From: Wenzhouxiangella sp. AB-CW3
GTDB lineage: Bacteria; Pseudomonadota; Gammaproteobacteria; Xanthomonadales; Wenzhouxiangellaceae
Assembly: GCF_014725735.1 (NCBI RefSeq)
Contig: NZ_CP061368.1
Coordinates: forward strand, 883,225 to 947,224
Reading direction: 5' to 3'
DNA length: 64,000 nucleotides
The position numbers were made by a program, and so were the translations under genes. Below the pieces are notes generated by a model that was not told where the DNA came from, made no database searches, and saw nothing but the letters and a program-made list of their open reading frames with translations. Below are positions 55,591 through 63,943 of the stretch, one piece after another; the first letter of the stretch is position 1; each line of letters starts with the position of its first letter.

Positions 55591-56265
55591 ATGCGAGTGC
55601 TGGTGGTCGAGGACGAAACGGCGTTGCGGGAACTGCTGGGGCGCGCGCTCAAGCGTCAGGGTTTCGCCGTCGATCTGTGTGCCGACGGCACGGACGGATT
55701 GCACTGTGCCACCGAGTACCCGGTCGATCTGGCCATTATCGATCTGGGTCTGCCTGGCACCAGCGGTATGGAGATCGTGCGCGAAGCGAGGAAGCGGGAA
55801 CGCACGTTTCCCATCCTCGTGCTGACCGCGCGTTCGGACTGGCAGGACAAGGTCGAGGCGCTGGAGATCGGTGCCGACGACTACGTCACCAAGCCGTTTC
55901 GCATCGAGGAGCTGATGGCGCGCGTGCACGCCCTGTTGCGCCGTTCGGCCGGTCATGCGGCCCCCGAGGTGAGTTTTGGTCCGCTCACTGTCAATCTTTC
56001 CAGCCAGGATGTGGCGCTGGGTGGAGAGGCGTTGGACCTCACGACCTTCGAGTACAAGGTGCTCGAATACTTCGTGCTGCATCCCGACCAGGTGGTCTCG
56101 AAGATGGAGCTCAACGAGCATCTCTACGAAGAGGATGCCGATCCCGAAAGCAATGTCATCGAGGTCATCATCGGCCGCTTGCGCAAGAAGCTGGACCCCG
56201 ACGGTGACTGGGCACCCATCGAGACCTTGCGCGGACGCGGCTACCGCTTTCGCGCCACTGGATAA
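55591..56265 (+). CDS. OmpR/PhoP-family response regulator
   Basis: 224 residues from the ATG at 55591. The receiver has VLVVEDETALRELLG, the phosphorylation Asp in LAIIDLGLPGTSG, ILVLTARSDW and DDYVTKPF. The winged-helix output domain ends in VIEVIIGRLRKKLD and LRGRGYRFRA. It pairs with the PhoQ-like kinase 51 bases downstream and probably regulates envelope genes. Confidence 0.95.
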   Translation: MRVLVVEDETALRELLGRALKRQGFAVDLCADGTDGLHCATEYPVDLAIIDLGLPGTSGMEIVREARKRERTFPILVLTARSDWQDKVEALEIGADDYVTKPFRIEELMARVHALLRRSAGHAAPEVSFGPLTVNLSSQDVALGGEALDLTTFEYKVLEYFVLHPDQVVSKMELNEHLYEEDADPESNVIEVIIGRLRKKLDPDGDWAPIETLRGRGYRFRATG

Positions 56266-56316
56266 CGCGCGCCGGGTGACTTCCCAGTCCACCGGCACTG
56301 GAACGGGGGCGCTGCC

Positions 56317-57687
56317 ATGCTGGGCATGAGCTGGCCGCAGGCCCGCCTGTCGCTGCGGGTGCGGCTGCTTCTTGGAGCCGGTCTGGCTCTCATGCTGGCG
56401 CTTGCCCTGGTGGGGCTGGCGGTCGACCGGGCCTTTCAGGGCGCGGCCGAGAAAGCCATGCAGGAGCGCCTGGAGGCGGTCGTCTACCTGATTCTCACCA
56501 CCGTGGAGGTCGACGTTCAGGGCAAGCCCGCCGTGACCGAAACGCTGGCCGAGCCCCGCCTGAATCAACCCGGCTCCGGCCTGTTCGGCGGCGCGATGAC
56601 CCCGCATGGGGCCTGGGAATCGCCGTCGCTCTACGGTGTGACGCCCAAACCTTCCGCGCGCGTGATCGAGCGTGGGCGTGAGCTGTTTCGAGGCACGGAG
56701 GCCGGCGGCACCTGGAATGCCTTTGCCATCGGTCTGGGCTGGGAGCAGCCTGACGGCGAAATCGTCGATTTGACCATCTGGGCTGCCGAGGATCCCAACC
56801 GACAGGCCATGACCCTGGCCGGCTTTCGTCGCGACCTGTGGCAATGGCTGGGCCTGGCCGCAGCACTGATCATCAGTGCGCAGTTTCTGATCCTGCTATT
56901 GCTGCTGCGTCCATTGCGCCAGGTCGCTCACGAGGTCAGGGAGGTGGAAGCCGGCGAGCGGGACGGCATTGCCGGGCGCTATCCGCGCGAGCTGATGCCG
57001 TTGATCGGCAATCTCAATGCCCTGCTGAAAAGCGAGCGCGACAACGCCCGTCGCTATCGACAGGCGCTGTCTGATCTTGCTCACGCCCTGAAGACGCCGG
57101 TGGCGGTGTTGCGTGCCCGGCTGGAGTCGTCGCAGCACCCCGAACAGCCCGAGCTGTCCGACTCGCTGGTCAACATGGAGCAACTCATTCGTCGCCAGCT
57201 GGAGCGGGCGGCGCGCTCGACCCGCCAGGCCATCAACAAGCCGGTCGCCGTCGTTCCCGTGCTGTCGCGCCTGGCCGATTCGCTGATGCGGCTGCATGCC
57301 GCGGAGGATCTGCACATCGAGGTCGAGGGTGATGACAGGGTCCGGGTGCGCATGGACGAACGCGACTTGTGGGAACTGTGCGGCAACCTGATGGAGAACG
57401 CGGCCAAGTATGGTCACGGCCGCATGCGGGTCAGCGCCCGTGTCCGCCGGGAGAAAGCCGGTCGTCGCGGCGTGGAGATCCTGGTCGAGGACAATGGCCC
57501 GGGCATCACCGACGATGAGTTGCCGGAGTTTCTCGTGCGTGGTCGGCGCGGTGACGAGCAGCGTGACGGGCAGGGCCTGGGGCTGTCGATCTGCCGAGAG
57601 CTGGTCGAGGACTGCGGTGGCAGCATCACACTGGCCGAATCCTCGCTGGGCGGAGCGGCGATACGGGTTATGCTTCCGGCACGATGA
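56317..57687 (+). CDS. PhoQ-like sensor histidine kinase
   Basis: 456 residues. Two membrane segments (LLLGAGLALMLALALVGLAV and LWQWLGLAAALIISAQFLI) flank a periplasmic sensor of about 150 residues. The H-box DLAHALKTPVAVL is of the PhoQ type; the ATPase has NLMENAAKYGHG, EDNGPGI and GQGLGLSICRELV. Its end overlaps mazG by four bases. The signal (divalent cations, peptides) is unknown. Confidence 0.94.
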   Translation: MLGMSWPQARLSLRVRLLLGAGLALMLALALVGLAVDRAFQGAAEKAMQERLEAVVYLILTTVEVDVQGKPAVTETLAEPRLNQPGSGLFGGAMTPHGAWESPSLYGVTPKPSARVIERGRELFRGTEAGGTWNAFAIGLGWEQPDGEIVDLTIWAAEDPNRQAMTLAGFRRDLWQWLGLAAALIISAQFLILLLLLRPLRQVAHEVREVEAGERDGIAGRYPRELMPLIGNLNALLKSERDNARRYRQALSDLAHALKTPVAVLRARLESSQHPEQPELSDSLVNMEQLIRRQLERAARSTRQAINKPVAVVPVLSRLADSLMRLHAAEDLHIEVEGDDRVRVRMDERDLWELCGNLMENAAKYGHGRMRVSARVRREKAGRRGVEILVEDNGPGITDDELPEFLVRGRRGDEQRDGQGLGLSICRELVEDCGGSITLAESSLGGAAIRVMLPAR

Positions 57688-58478
57688 ATGACCGGCACAA
57701 CATCAACCGTCTGCTCGAGATCATGGCCAGGCTGCGCGATCCGGAGGGCGGCTGCCCGTGGGACCTTGAGCAGAATTTTCGCTCCATCGCGCCCTATACC
57801 GTCGAGGAAGCGCATGAAGTGGCCGATGCCATCGAACGTGGCGACCTCGATGATCTGAAAGACGAACTCGGTGACCTGCTGTTTCAGGTGGTCTTTCATG
57901 CCCGCATGGCCGAGGAGCAGGGTGCGTTTGCATTTGCCGAAGTGGTGGCCGCGATTTCCGACAAGATGGAGCGTCGCCACCCGCACGTGTTTGGCGACGC
58001 CGTAGTTGGCGATGCCCGGTCACAGACGGTCAACTGGGAACAGATCAAGGCCGCCGAGCGGGCCGAGAAGGGCGAAACCGACGACAGCCTGCTGGCCGGG
58101 GTGTCGCGTGGCCTGCCGGCACTCCGGCGCTCGGTCAAGCTGCAGAAGCGCGCGGCCAGGGTGGGTTTCGACTGGCCAGCGGTCGATCCGGTGTTTGACA
58201 AGATCATCGAGGAGCTCGATGAACTCGGGGCCGCCGTGGCCGCGGACGACACTGACGGCATCGAGGAGGAGCTCGGAGACCTGTTGTTTGCCGTGACCAA
58301 CCTGGCCCGCAAGCTGGAGGTGGATCCAGGGTCGGCGCTTCGGCGCAGCAACATCAAGTTCGAGCGGCGTTTCCGTGCCATGGAAATGCTGGCCGCGGGC
58401 AGCCGTCAGGCGCTGGCGGAATTGGATGCCGACGCCCTCGAAGACCTGTACCGACAGGCCAAGGTGGAAACAGCATGA
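57684..58478 (+). CDS. mazG: Nucleoside triphosphate pyrophosphohydrolase MazG
   Basis: 264 residues with two MazG-type halves. LLEIMARLRDPEGGCPWDLEQ, YTVEEAHEVADAIERGD and DDLKDELGDLLFQVVFHARMAEE give the metal-binding ExxE segments. It hydrolyses NTPs, possibly cleaning damaged nucleotides. The ATG overlaps the sensor-kinase stop and the stop overlaps the methyltransferase. Confidence 0.95.
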   Translation: MNDRHNINRLLEIMARLRDPEGGCPWDLEQNFRSIAPYTVEEAHEVADAIERGDLDDLKDELGDLLFQVVFHARMAEEQGAFAFAEVVAAISDKMERRHPHVFGDAVVGDARSQTVNWEQIKAAERAEKGETDDSLLAGVSRGLPALRRSVKLQKRAARVGFDWPAVDPVFDKIIEELDELGAAVAADDTDGIEEELGDLLFAVTNLARKLEVDPGSALRRSNIKFERRFRAMEMLAAGSRQALAELDADALEDLYRQAKVETA

Positions 58479-59305
58479 CCGACCCCGGCCTCGGTCAGGA
58501 TCACTGGGCTCGTCATGCCGCCCAGTGGGCGCATGTCGGCCACCCCCTGCGTCCTTCGGATGCGGATATTGCGGTGGCCCGCGAGCTGGTTTCGCGGGCA
58601 ACCGAACATCTGAGCCTGACCTCGCCTCGAGCACTCGTTCTGGGCGTGACGCCGGAGCTGCTGGACATGCGCTGGCCGGAGCGGACCCGTCTCGCTGCCA
58701 TTGATCGTTGTCCCGGCATGATCGGTGCCATGCTGTCGGAGCGGCCCGATCCCGCGGGTGTCTGCGGCAACTGGTTGCAACTCCCGTTTGCCGATGGCAG
58801 TTTCGATCTCGTCGTTGGAGATGGCTGCCTGACCGTGCTGGAATCGGCCGGCGACCACCGTCGTTTCGGCTCGGAGCTGGCCCGCATCCTGGCTCCCGGA
58901 GGGTGCCTGGTCTTGCGCCTGTTCATTCGCCCGCATTCGGCCGAAACACTGGACGAGATTGTTGCCGATCTGAATGCCGGTCGAATCGGCAACTTCCATG
59001 TATTCAAGTGGCGGCTGGCCATGGCCCTGGTCGATGACAGCAGCGGTGCCGTGCCGGTAGCCGATATCTGGCAGGCCTGGCGGGACATCGGGTTTGCGCC
59101 GGCCAGGCTGGCTGCAGAACAGGGCTGGCCGCTGGCCGAGATTGAAACCATCGAGGCCTACCGCCATGCCACGGCCCGATACACCTTCCCGAAACTGGAT
59201 GAAGCCCGTGCGGCGCTGTCGGTTTCGTTCGAGGAACTTGCCTGTCGAACACCTGCCTATGAACTCGGCGAACGCTGTCCCACCATGCTGTTTACAGTCC
59301 GGTAG
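58475..59305 (+). CDS. Class I SAM-dependent methyltransferase
   Basis: 276 residues. The SAM fold is visible: RALVLGVTPELLDMRWP (motif I region, unusual), FADGSFDLVVGDGCLTVLES and ILAPGGCLVLRLF. The acceptor cannot be assigned. It overlaps mazG by four bases and precedes the CphA-like gene by 50 bases, so it may modify that enzyme's product. It lacks the usual GxGxG loop, so it is divergent. Confidence 0.82.
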   Translation: MTDPGLGQDHWARHAAQWAHVGHPLRPSDADIAVARELVSRATEHLSLTSPRALVLGVTPELLDMRWPERTRLAAIDRCPGMIGAMLSERPDPAGVCGNWLQLPFADGSFDLVVGDGCLTVLESAGDHRRFGSELARILAPGGCLVLRLFIRPHSAETLDEIVADLNAGRIGNFHVFKWRLAMALVDDSSGAVPVADIWQAWRDIGFAPARLAAEQGWPLAEIETIEAYRHATARYTFPKLDEARAALSVSFEELACRTPAYELGERCPTMLFTVR

Positions 59306-59355
59306 AGCGCCCCATGGCATCCGCAACGTTCTTTCAGCCCTGATCGAAGTCAACC

Positions 59356-61806
59356 ATGCAGGAAACACTCAGACTGTCCTATTTCGGCCCCAATCGTCGC
59401 TGCGACTGCCCCGCGCAGGAACTGACCCTTGAGTTGTCCGTCGGGCAGGCAGAACGTTTGGCCGGGCAGCCGGTCCGGCACTGGCAAGCCGGGTTGGCCG
59501 GCCTGCATCCGGTACTGAGTGTCGATGCGCCTGGCCTGGAACTCGATGGGCTGTCGCCATCGTCGCTGGCTACCCTGTTCGCCGGCACCGCCCTGGCCTT
59601 GCAGCAGGCTGCCGGGCATCAGGTCAGCCAGGCTGGATTGGCCGGGTGGGGAGTGGACCATTGCCGTTTCTGGTTCGAGTTTGAAGAGCCTGATACCGCC
59701 GAGGAAGCGGTGGAGCTGACCCGGGAGCTGCTCACGGCCCTGCTGGATGCGAAGGCCGATATGGCACCGCTGGTCACGCGCATCGACGAGTATCTGGCCC
59801 GGGCCAGGCCCCGGGCCATGCCGGCAGACAGCCTGGCCATTCAGGGTGCGGCCCTGGCACGTGGCATTCCGGTAGCTCGCATGGATCGACCGCCATTCGA
59901 CCCCATTCGCGGGGATTTTCGCCTGCGCCCCAATGGTCTGCTCAGACTGGGTCATGGTCGTGGGCAGCACACCGTCGATGGTACGTTCGCCGTCAGCCGT
60001 TCGGAGCCGGTGGTCAGGATGGTGCACGATCGGGCCGCGTTGTTCGAGCGTCTGGTCGAACTGGACCTGCCGTTGCCGAAGTCCGCACCCACCTGGGTGG
60101 TGGCAGCAAACCGGGCCGGGCGTCAGGCCGAGTCGCTGGGCTATCCCGTGGTCATTCGTTCCGACCAGCGCGGAGGCAGTTTGGATCATTCCGGGCCGTG
60201 TCACAGTCGCGAAGAAGTGTCACGAGCGGTGACCGGGGCGCTTCGACACAGCCGCCAGGTGCTGGTGCAGCGCCCGGTTGACGGCAGGGCTTACGAGGTG
60301 CTGGTTGCCGGCGGGCGTTTTCTGGCCTGTCTGGTGCAGCAGGGCGCAGAGCGTGGCGCAGGCTGGCGATCCTTTGGTGATCTGCATGATTCGACCCGCC
60401 AGTTGGCCGAGAGGCTGGCCGAATCCCTCGATGTGGGCTTGTTGCAGATAAGCGTGATCACACCGGACCCCGCCCGGCCCCTGGACCAGGCCAATGGCGC
60501 CATTGTCGATGTCGAGCTGGCGCCACGGCTGGACCGGCTCCTGCCGTCCGGGCATACCCTGATGAAGCAGGCCGCCGAAGCCTTTGTGGACTGGCTGTTT
60601 CCCGAGCCGGCATCGGCCCGGGTCCCGATCATTGCCGTGACCGGCACCAATGGCAAGACCACGACGACCCGTCTGCTGTCCTGTATTGCTGCGGCTGCCG
60701 GCTACCGAGCCGGAGAAGCGACATCAGAAGGCTGCTGGGTTGCCGGCGAGAAAGTCTCGGAATACGAAGACGGGCACATCTATGGCCACATGACCGTGCT
60801 CGACCATCCGGCCACGGAGTTTGCCGTCCTGGAGTCCACCCGCGGGGCGGTGGCCACCACCGGCCTGGGGTATGCGCGTTGCGATGTGGCCATCTGCCTG
60901 AATGTCACCGCCGATCATCTGGGGGATTTCGTCGGGCTGAACGGGGTCGCGGATCTGGCCGAGGTCAAGCGCAGAATCGTTGATCGGGCCGATCGGGCGG
61001 TGGTCCTCAATGCCGACAATCCGCATTGCCTGGCCATGACCGAGGAGCCCGGCTCCCGCCGCGTGGGCCTGGTCTCGCTGTCCCGGCAAGCCGAGGAATT
61101 GCTGGCCCGGGTCGGTGCCGGTGGAGCGGTGGCCGTACTGGAAACGGTGGATGGCCGGGAATGGCTGGTCTTGCACGCCGGAGGTCAGCGAATTGCACTG
61201 ATGGCGGTCGAGGACTTGCCGATAGCCTTCGGTGGCAGCGCCCGGTTCAACCTGGAAAACGCCCTGCATGCCGCGCTGGCCGCCTGGATGATCGGCGTTA
61301 CTCCCGAAGTCATCGCGCGTGGACTGGCCGCGCTGGAGACCGGATCCGGCGGAGTGCTGGGGAGGTTGAACTTTCGCGAGGATCTGTCGTTTCGGGTCTG
61401 CATGGATTATGCCCACAATCCGGCCGGGTTGCGCGCCCTGGCCGAGTTTGTCGATCGTCAGCCGATCAGCGGCCGGAGGATACTCTGCTTTTCGGCCAAT
61501 AATGGCAATACTGACGAGGTGATTCGTGCCATCGGCGAGGCGGCGGCCGGCCGTTTCGATGCCTATGTCTGCAAAAACTTCGGGCTGCTGTTCGGTCGAG
61601 AACCTCACGAGGGTCCGCATCTGCTGCGTGAAGGCCTGATTCGGGGCGGTGTCGATCCGGCCTGTATCGAGTGCGTTTACGACGAATTCGAGGCATTTGA
61701 TCAGGCGCTGAACATGGGGCGGCCCGGCGACCTGGTGGTCCTGATCGGAGGCAAGCGGCGACAGGCATTGTGGGATCGGGTCATGTCCTTCCAGGAGGTT
61801 GCATAG
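59356..61806 (+). CDS. Divergent cyanophycin-synthetase-like ligase (ATP-grasp plus Mur ligase)
   Basis: 816 residues; typical CphA1 has about 870-900. The N-terminal domain (1-180) is weakly like CphA. The ATP-grasp-like domain (about 215-415) has LGYPVVIRSDQRGGS and SREEVSRAVTGALRHSRQVLVQR, but the segment that should end I-E-V-N-x-x-P reads IVDVELAPRLDRLL, so the asparagine metal ligand is replaced by Glu. The Mur-ligase domain has VTGTNGKTTTTRLL (near 435), NVTADHLGDF and VCMDYAHNPAG. It probably ligates amino acids to a peptide; whether it makes cyanophycin is doubtful. It overlaps the next gene by one base. Confidence 0.82.
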   Translation: MQETLRLSYFGPNRRCDCPAQELTLELSVGQAERLAGQPVRHWQAGLAGLHPVLSVDAPGLELDGLSPSSLATLFAGTALALQQAAGHQVSQAGLAGWGVDHCRFWFEFEEPDTAEEAVELTRELLTALLDAKADMAPLVTRIDEYLARARPRAMPADSLAIQGAALARGIPVARMDRPPFDPIRGDFRLRPNGLLRLGHGRGQHTVDGTFAVSRSEPVVRMVHDRAALFERLVELDLPLPKSAPTWVVAANRAGRQAESLGYPVVIRSDQRGGSLDHSGPCHSREEVSRAVTGALRHSRQVLVQRPVDGRAYEVLVAGGRFLACLVQQGAERGAGWRSFGDLHDSTRQLAERLAESLDVGLLQISVITPDPARPLDQANGAIVDVELAPRLDRLLPSGHTLMKQAAEAFVDWLFPEPASARVPIIAVTGTNGKTTTTRLLSCIAAAAGYRAGEATSEGCWVAGEKVSEYEDGHIYGHMTVLDHPATEFAVLESTRGAVATTGLGYARCDVAICLNVTADHLGDFVGLNGVADLAEVKRRIVDRADRAVVLNADNPHCLAMTEEPGSRRVGLVSLSRQAEELLARVGAGGAVAVLETVDGREWLVLHAGGQRIALMAVEDLPIAFGGSARFNLENALHAALAAWMIGVTPEVIARGLAALETGSGGVLGRLNFREDLSFRVCMDYAHNPAGLRALAEFVDRQPISGRRILCFSANNGNTDEVIRAIGEAAAGRFDAYVCKNFGLLFGREPHEGPHLLREGLIRGGVDPACIECVYDEFEAFDQALNMGRPGDLVVLIGGKRRQALWDRVMSFQEVA

Positions 61807-62186
61807 TGTTTCAGCGAATCGCGTTGATCTGGGTGCTGATTGCCAGCATGGGCACGGCCGTGGCTCAGACGGGTGAGACCGAGGGAGTCGTCGAGCAGGT
61901 TCAACTGTTCGACGCTTCGGCCATGACCGATGAAACCTTTCTTGTGCTCAGCCTGACCGATGAAAGGCACTTCGAGCTGCCCGGTGCGAGCCAATTGCCG
62001 GCTGGATCCGGGGTGGAGGTTGTCATCGACTACCTGGAGCCTGCTACCGACGATGATAGCGCCATGCCGCAAGCCTGTCGGGTACGGGTGCTGGCCGTAC
62101 CGATTATGGTCGAAGGGGAAGAAGTCATGCAGCGCGCCCGCCGACCCTTCGAAATTTACCGGAACCCGGAACCGGACTGCGAATGA
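61806..62186 (+). CDS. Small secreted protein, unknown
   Basis: 126 residues from a GTG at 61806 overlapping the CphA-like stop by one base. The signal peptide is IALIWVLIASMGTAVA. The mature part has mixed strands (EGVVEQVQLFDASAM, HFELPGASQLPAGSGVEVVIDYL) and ends in a Cys (EPDCE); a second Cys lies in PQACRV. I do not recognise the family. It may serve with the CphA-like ligase product, or merely share the transcript. Confidence 0.72.
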   Translation: MFQRIALIWVLIASMGTAVAQTGETEGVVEQVQLFDASAMTDETFLVLSLTDERHFELPGASQLPAGSGVEVVIDYLEPATDDDSAMPQACRVRVLAVPIMVEGEEVMQRARRPFEIYRNPEPDCE

Positions 62187-62221
62187 AGCAACAGGCTCTA
62201 CCGCCTCTTTGCAGGCGGCGA

Positions 62222-62250
62222 TTGAGCTGAGTTGGAGTTCTGAGTATAAT
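62222..62250 (+). promoter_or_regulatory. Strong sigma70 promoter of tRNA-Lys
   Basis: TTGAGC at 62222-62227 and TATAAT at 62245-62250 are exactly 17 bases apart. A GC-rich discriminator (GCCGCGC) follows, a pattern linked with growth-rate and stringent control of stable RNA. Transcription would begin near 62257. Confidence 0.75.
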
Positions 62251-62270
62251 GCCGCGCTTGGTTGCATTCC

Positions 62271-62345
62271 GGGCCGTTAGCTCAATGGTAGAGCAGTAGG
62301 CTTTTAACCTATTGGTTGAAGGTTCGAGTCCTTCACGGCCCACCA
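62271..62345 (+). tRNA. tRNA-Lys (anticodon UUU)
   Basis: Acceptor stem GGGCCGT pairs with ACGGCCC; the D-arm AGCTCAATGGTAGAGC and T-arm GGTTCGAGTCC are canonical. The anticodon loop CTTTTAA gives UUU. The 3' CCA is encoded, followed by a T-run (62346-62350) that may end transcription. A trmB-like tRNA methyltransferase gene begins eight bases later. Confidence 0.98.
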
Positions 62346-62352
62346 TTTTTCA

Positions 62353-63009
62353 ATGCCTGTCTCCCGCATCCCGGAAACTTCCCAGACCGGACTTCACCGC
62401 CGGCTGGATGACGTGGTGATGCGGCACCTGGCTTCCGGCTGGCGACAGCCGCTTCGTTCTCACAGCGTTCAGGCCTTCGAGTCCGTGCTGGCCCGCCTTC
62501 AGGCGGCCCCTGCGCTGGTGCTTGACTCCGGTTGCGGAACCGGAAGTTCCACCGGCATCCTGGCGCGCCGGCATCCCGATGCGCTGGTGGTGGGAATCGA
62601 CAAGTCATCGGCCCGGCTGGCCCGCGCGCCCGAACTGCCGGACAATGCCCTGCTGCTTCGGGCGGAGTTGGCCGACTTCTGGCGATTGTTGATCCGGGAT
62701 GGCCTGCGACCCGTTCGCCACTACCTGCTCTACCCCAACCCCTGGCCCAAGCCGGCCCATCTCAAGCGTCGCTGGCATGCCCATCCCGTTTTTCCGAACC
62801 TGCTGGCGCTGGGGGGGTGGCTGGAGCTACGGACCAACTTCGAAACCTACGCGTATGAGTTCGCCCGTGCTCTGGCGCTGGCCGGCGTGAGTGATGTCGA
62901 AGTGGTATCTTTGGCCATTGACGAGCCGATCAGCCCGTTCGAGCGCAAGTACGCCGACAGCCGACATCGGCTCTGTAAGTTGACTGTCAACCTGGGAGTA
63001 ACCCGATGA
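62353..63009 (+). CDS. TrmB-like tRNA (guanine-N7)-methyltransferase
   Basis: 218 residues. The SAM motif is LDSGCGTGSSTGILARRHPDALVVGID. The TrmB signature YPNPWPKPAHLKRRWHAHP is clear, and SPFERKYAD near the C-terminus resembles the TrmB T-x-F-E-x-R motif with Ser replacing Thr. Family members methylate G46 of tRNA. It is slightly shorter than typical TrmB and may have a changed target. It sits directly downstream of tRNA-Lys and overlaps the next gene (ATGA). Confidence 0.78.
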   Translation: MPVSRIPETSQTGLHRRLDDVVMRHLASGWRQPLRSHSVQAFESVLARLQAAPALVLDSGCGTGSSTGILARRHPDALVVGIDKSSARLARAPELPDNALLLRAELADFWRLLIRDGLRPVRHYLLYPNPWPKPAHLKRRWHAHPVFPNLLALGGWLELRTNFETYAYEFARALALAGVSDVEVVSLAIDEPISPFERKYADSRHRLCKLTVNLGVTR

Positions 63010-63815
63010 ACAAGAAGATTCAATCTCTGCTGGCGATGCTGGCCATCAGCCTGATGATCGCACCGGCCCTGGCCGATGAGCGCCTCAAGGAGGTCATTGC
63101 CGACTCCGATCGGCCGGCCGATCAGGTCGAGCGCGATCCGTATCGCAATCCCTACGAGACCCTCATGTTCTTCGGCATCGAGCCCGACATGACCGTGGTC
63201 GAGCTGTCGCCCGCCGGTGGCTGGTATACCGAGATCCTGGCCCCGTATCTGAAGGATGAGGGGCAGCTGATAGCCGCTCACTGGAACCTGGACGGCGATG
63301 TGCCGGATTTCTACGTCCGCATCCGTGGCGAGTACGAAGAGCGTATTGCCGATACCGATCGTTTCGGCGAGATCGAGCTGGTGTCTTTCGACCCGCCCGC
63401 TTTGTCTGAACTCGGCGAGCCCGGCTCGGCCGACATGGTGCTGACTTTCCGCAACGTCCACAGCTGGAAGCGCGCTGGAACATTCCGCGACGTCGTCCGT
63501 GCCGCTCATGAAGTGCTCAAACCCGGTGGGGTATTCGGCGTGGTCAGCCACCGACTGCCGGAAGATCATGAGCAGGATCCCGAGGTTCGCAGTGGCTATG
63601 TCCACCAGAGCTGGGTGGTGAGCGTGCTCGAATCCGAAGGTTTCCGGCTGGTCGAGGCTTCTGAAATCAATGCCAATCCGGACGATACCGCCGACCACCC
63701 CAACGGTGTCTGGAACCTGCCGCCCTCGCTGCGCGTGGAAGAGGGCGACGACGAGGACCACTATCGTGCCATCGGTGAAAGCGACCGCTTCACCCTCAAG
63801 TTCGTCAAACGCTGA
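63006..63815 (+). CDS. Exported SAM-methyltransferase-like protein
   Basis: 269 residues. A clear signal peptide (IQSLLAMLAISLMIAPALA) precedes a methyltransferase-like fold: MTVVELSPAGGWYTEILAPYL, VELVSF, DMVLTFRNVHSWKRAG, EVLKPGGVFGVVSHR. It resembles COG4798-type predicted methyltransferases. Export of a SAM-binding fold is odd, since SAM is not known in the periplasm. The start overlaps the trmB-like stop. Confidence 0.85.
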   Translation: MNKKIQSLLAMLAISLMIAPALADERLKEVIADSDRPADQVERDPYRNPYETLMFFGIEPDMTVVELSPAGGWYTEILAPYLKDEGQLIAAHWNLDGDVPDFYVRIRGEYEERIADTDRFGEIELVSFDPPALSELGEPGSADMVLTFRNVHSWKRAGTFRDVVRAAHEVLKPGGVFGVVSHRLPEDHEQDPEVRSGYVHQSWVVSVLESEGFRLVEASEINANPDDTADHPNGVWNLPPSLRVEEGDDEDHYRAIGESDRFTLKFVKR

Positions 63816-63943
63816 GAACCGGCAGGGTCGGCGCCGGGCCTGAACGGTCCGGTGTCGATCCGCTCCCGGTGTGATTCAGGTTCGACCACCACCGGGCTGA
63901 CTTGCATGACGCAATGAAACACAGCACTCCAGGTGACTGAATC

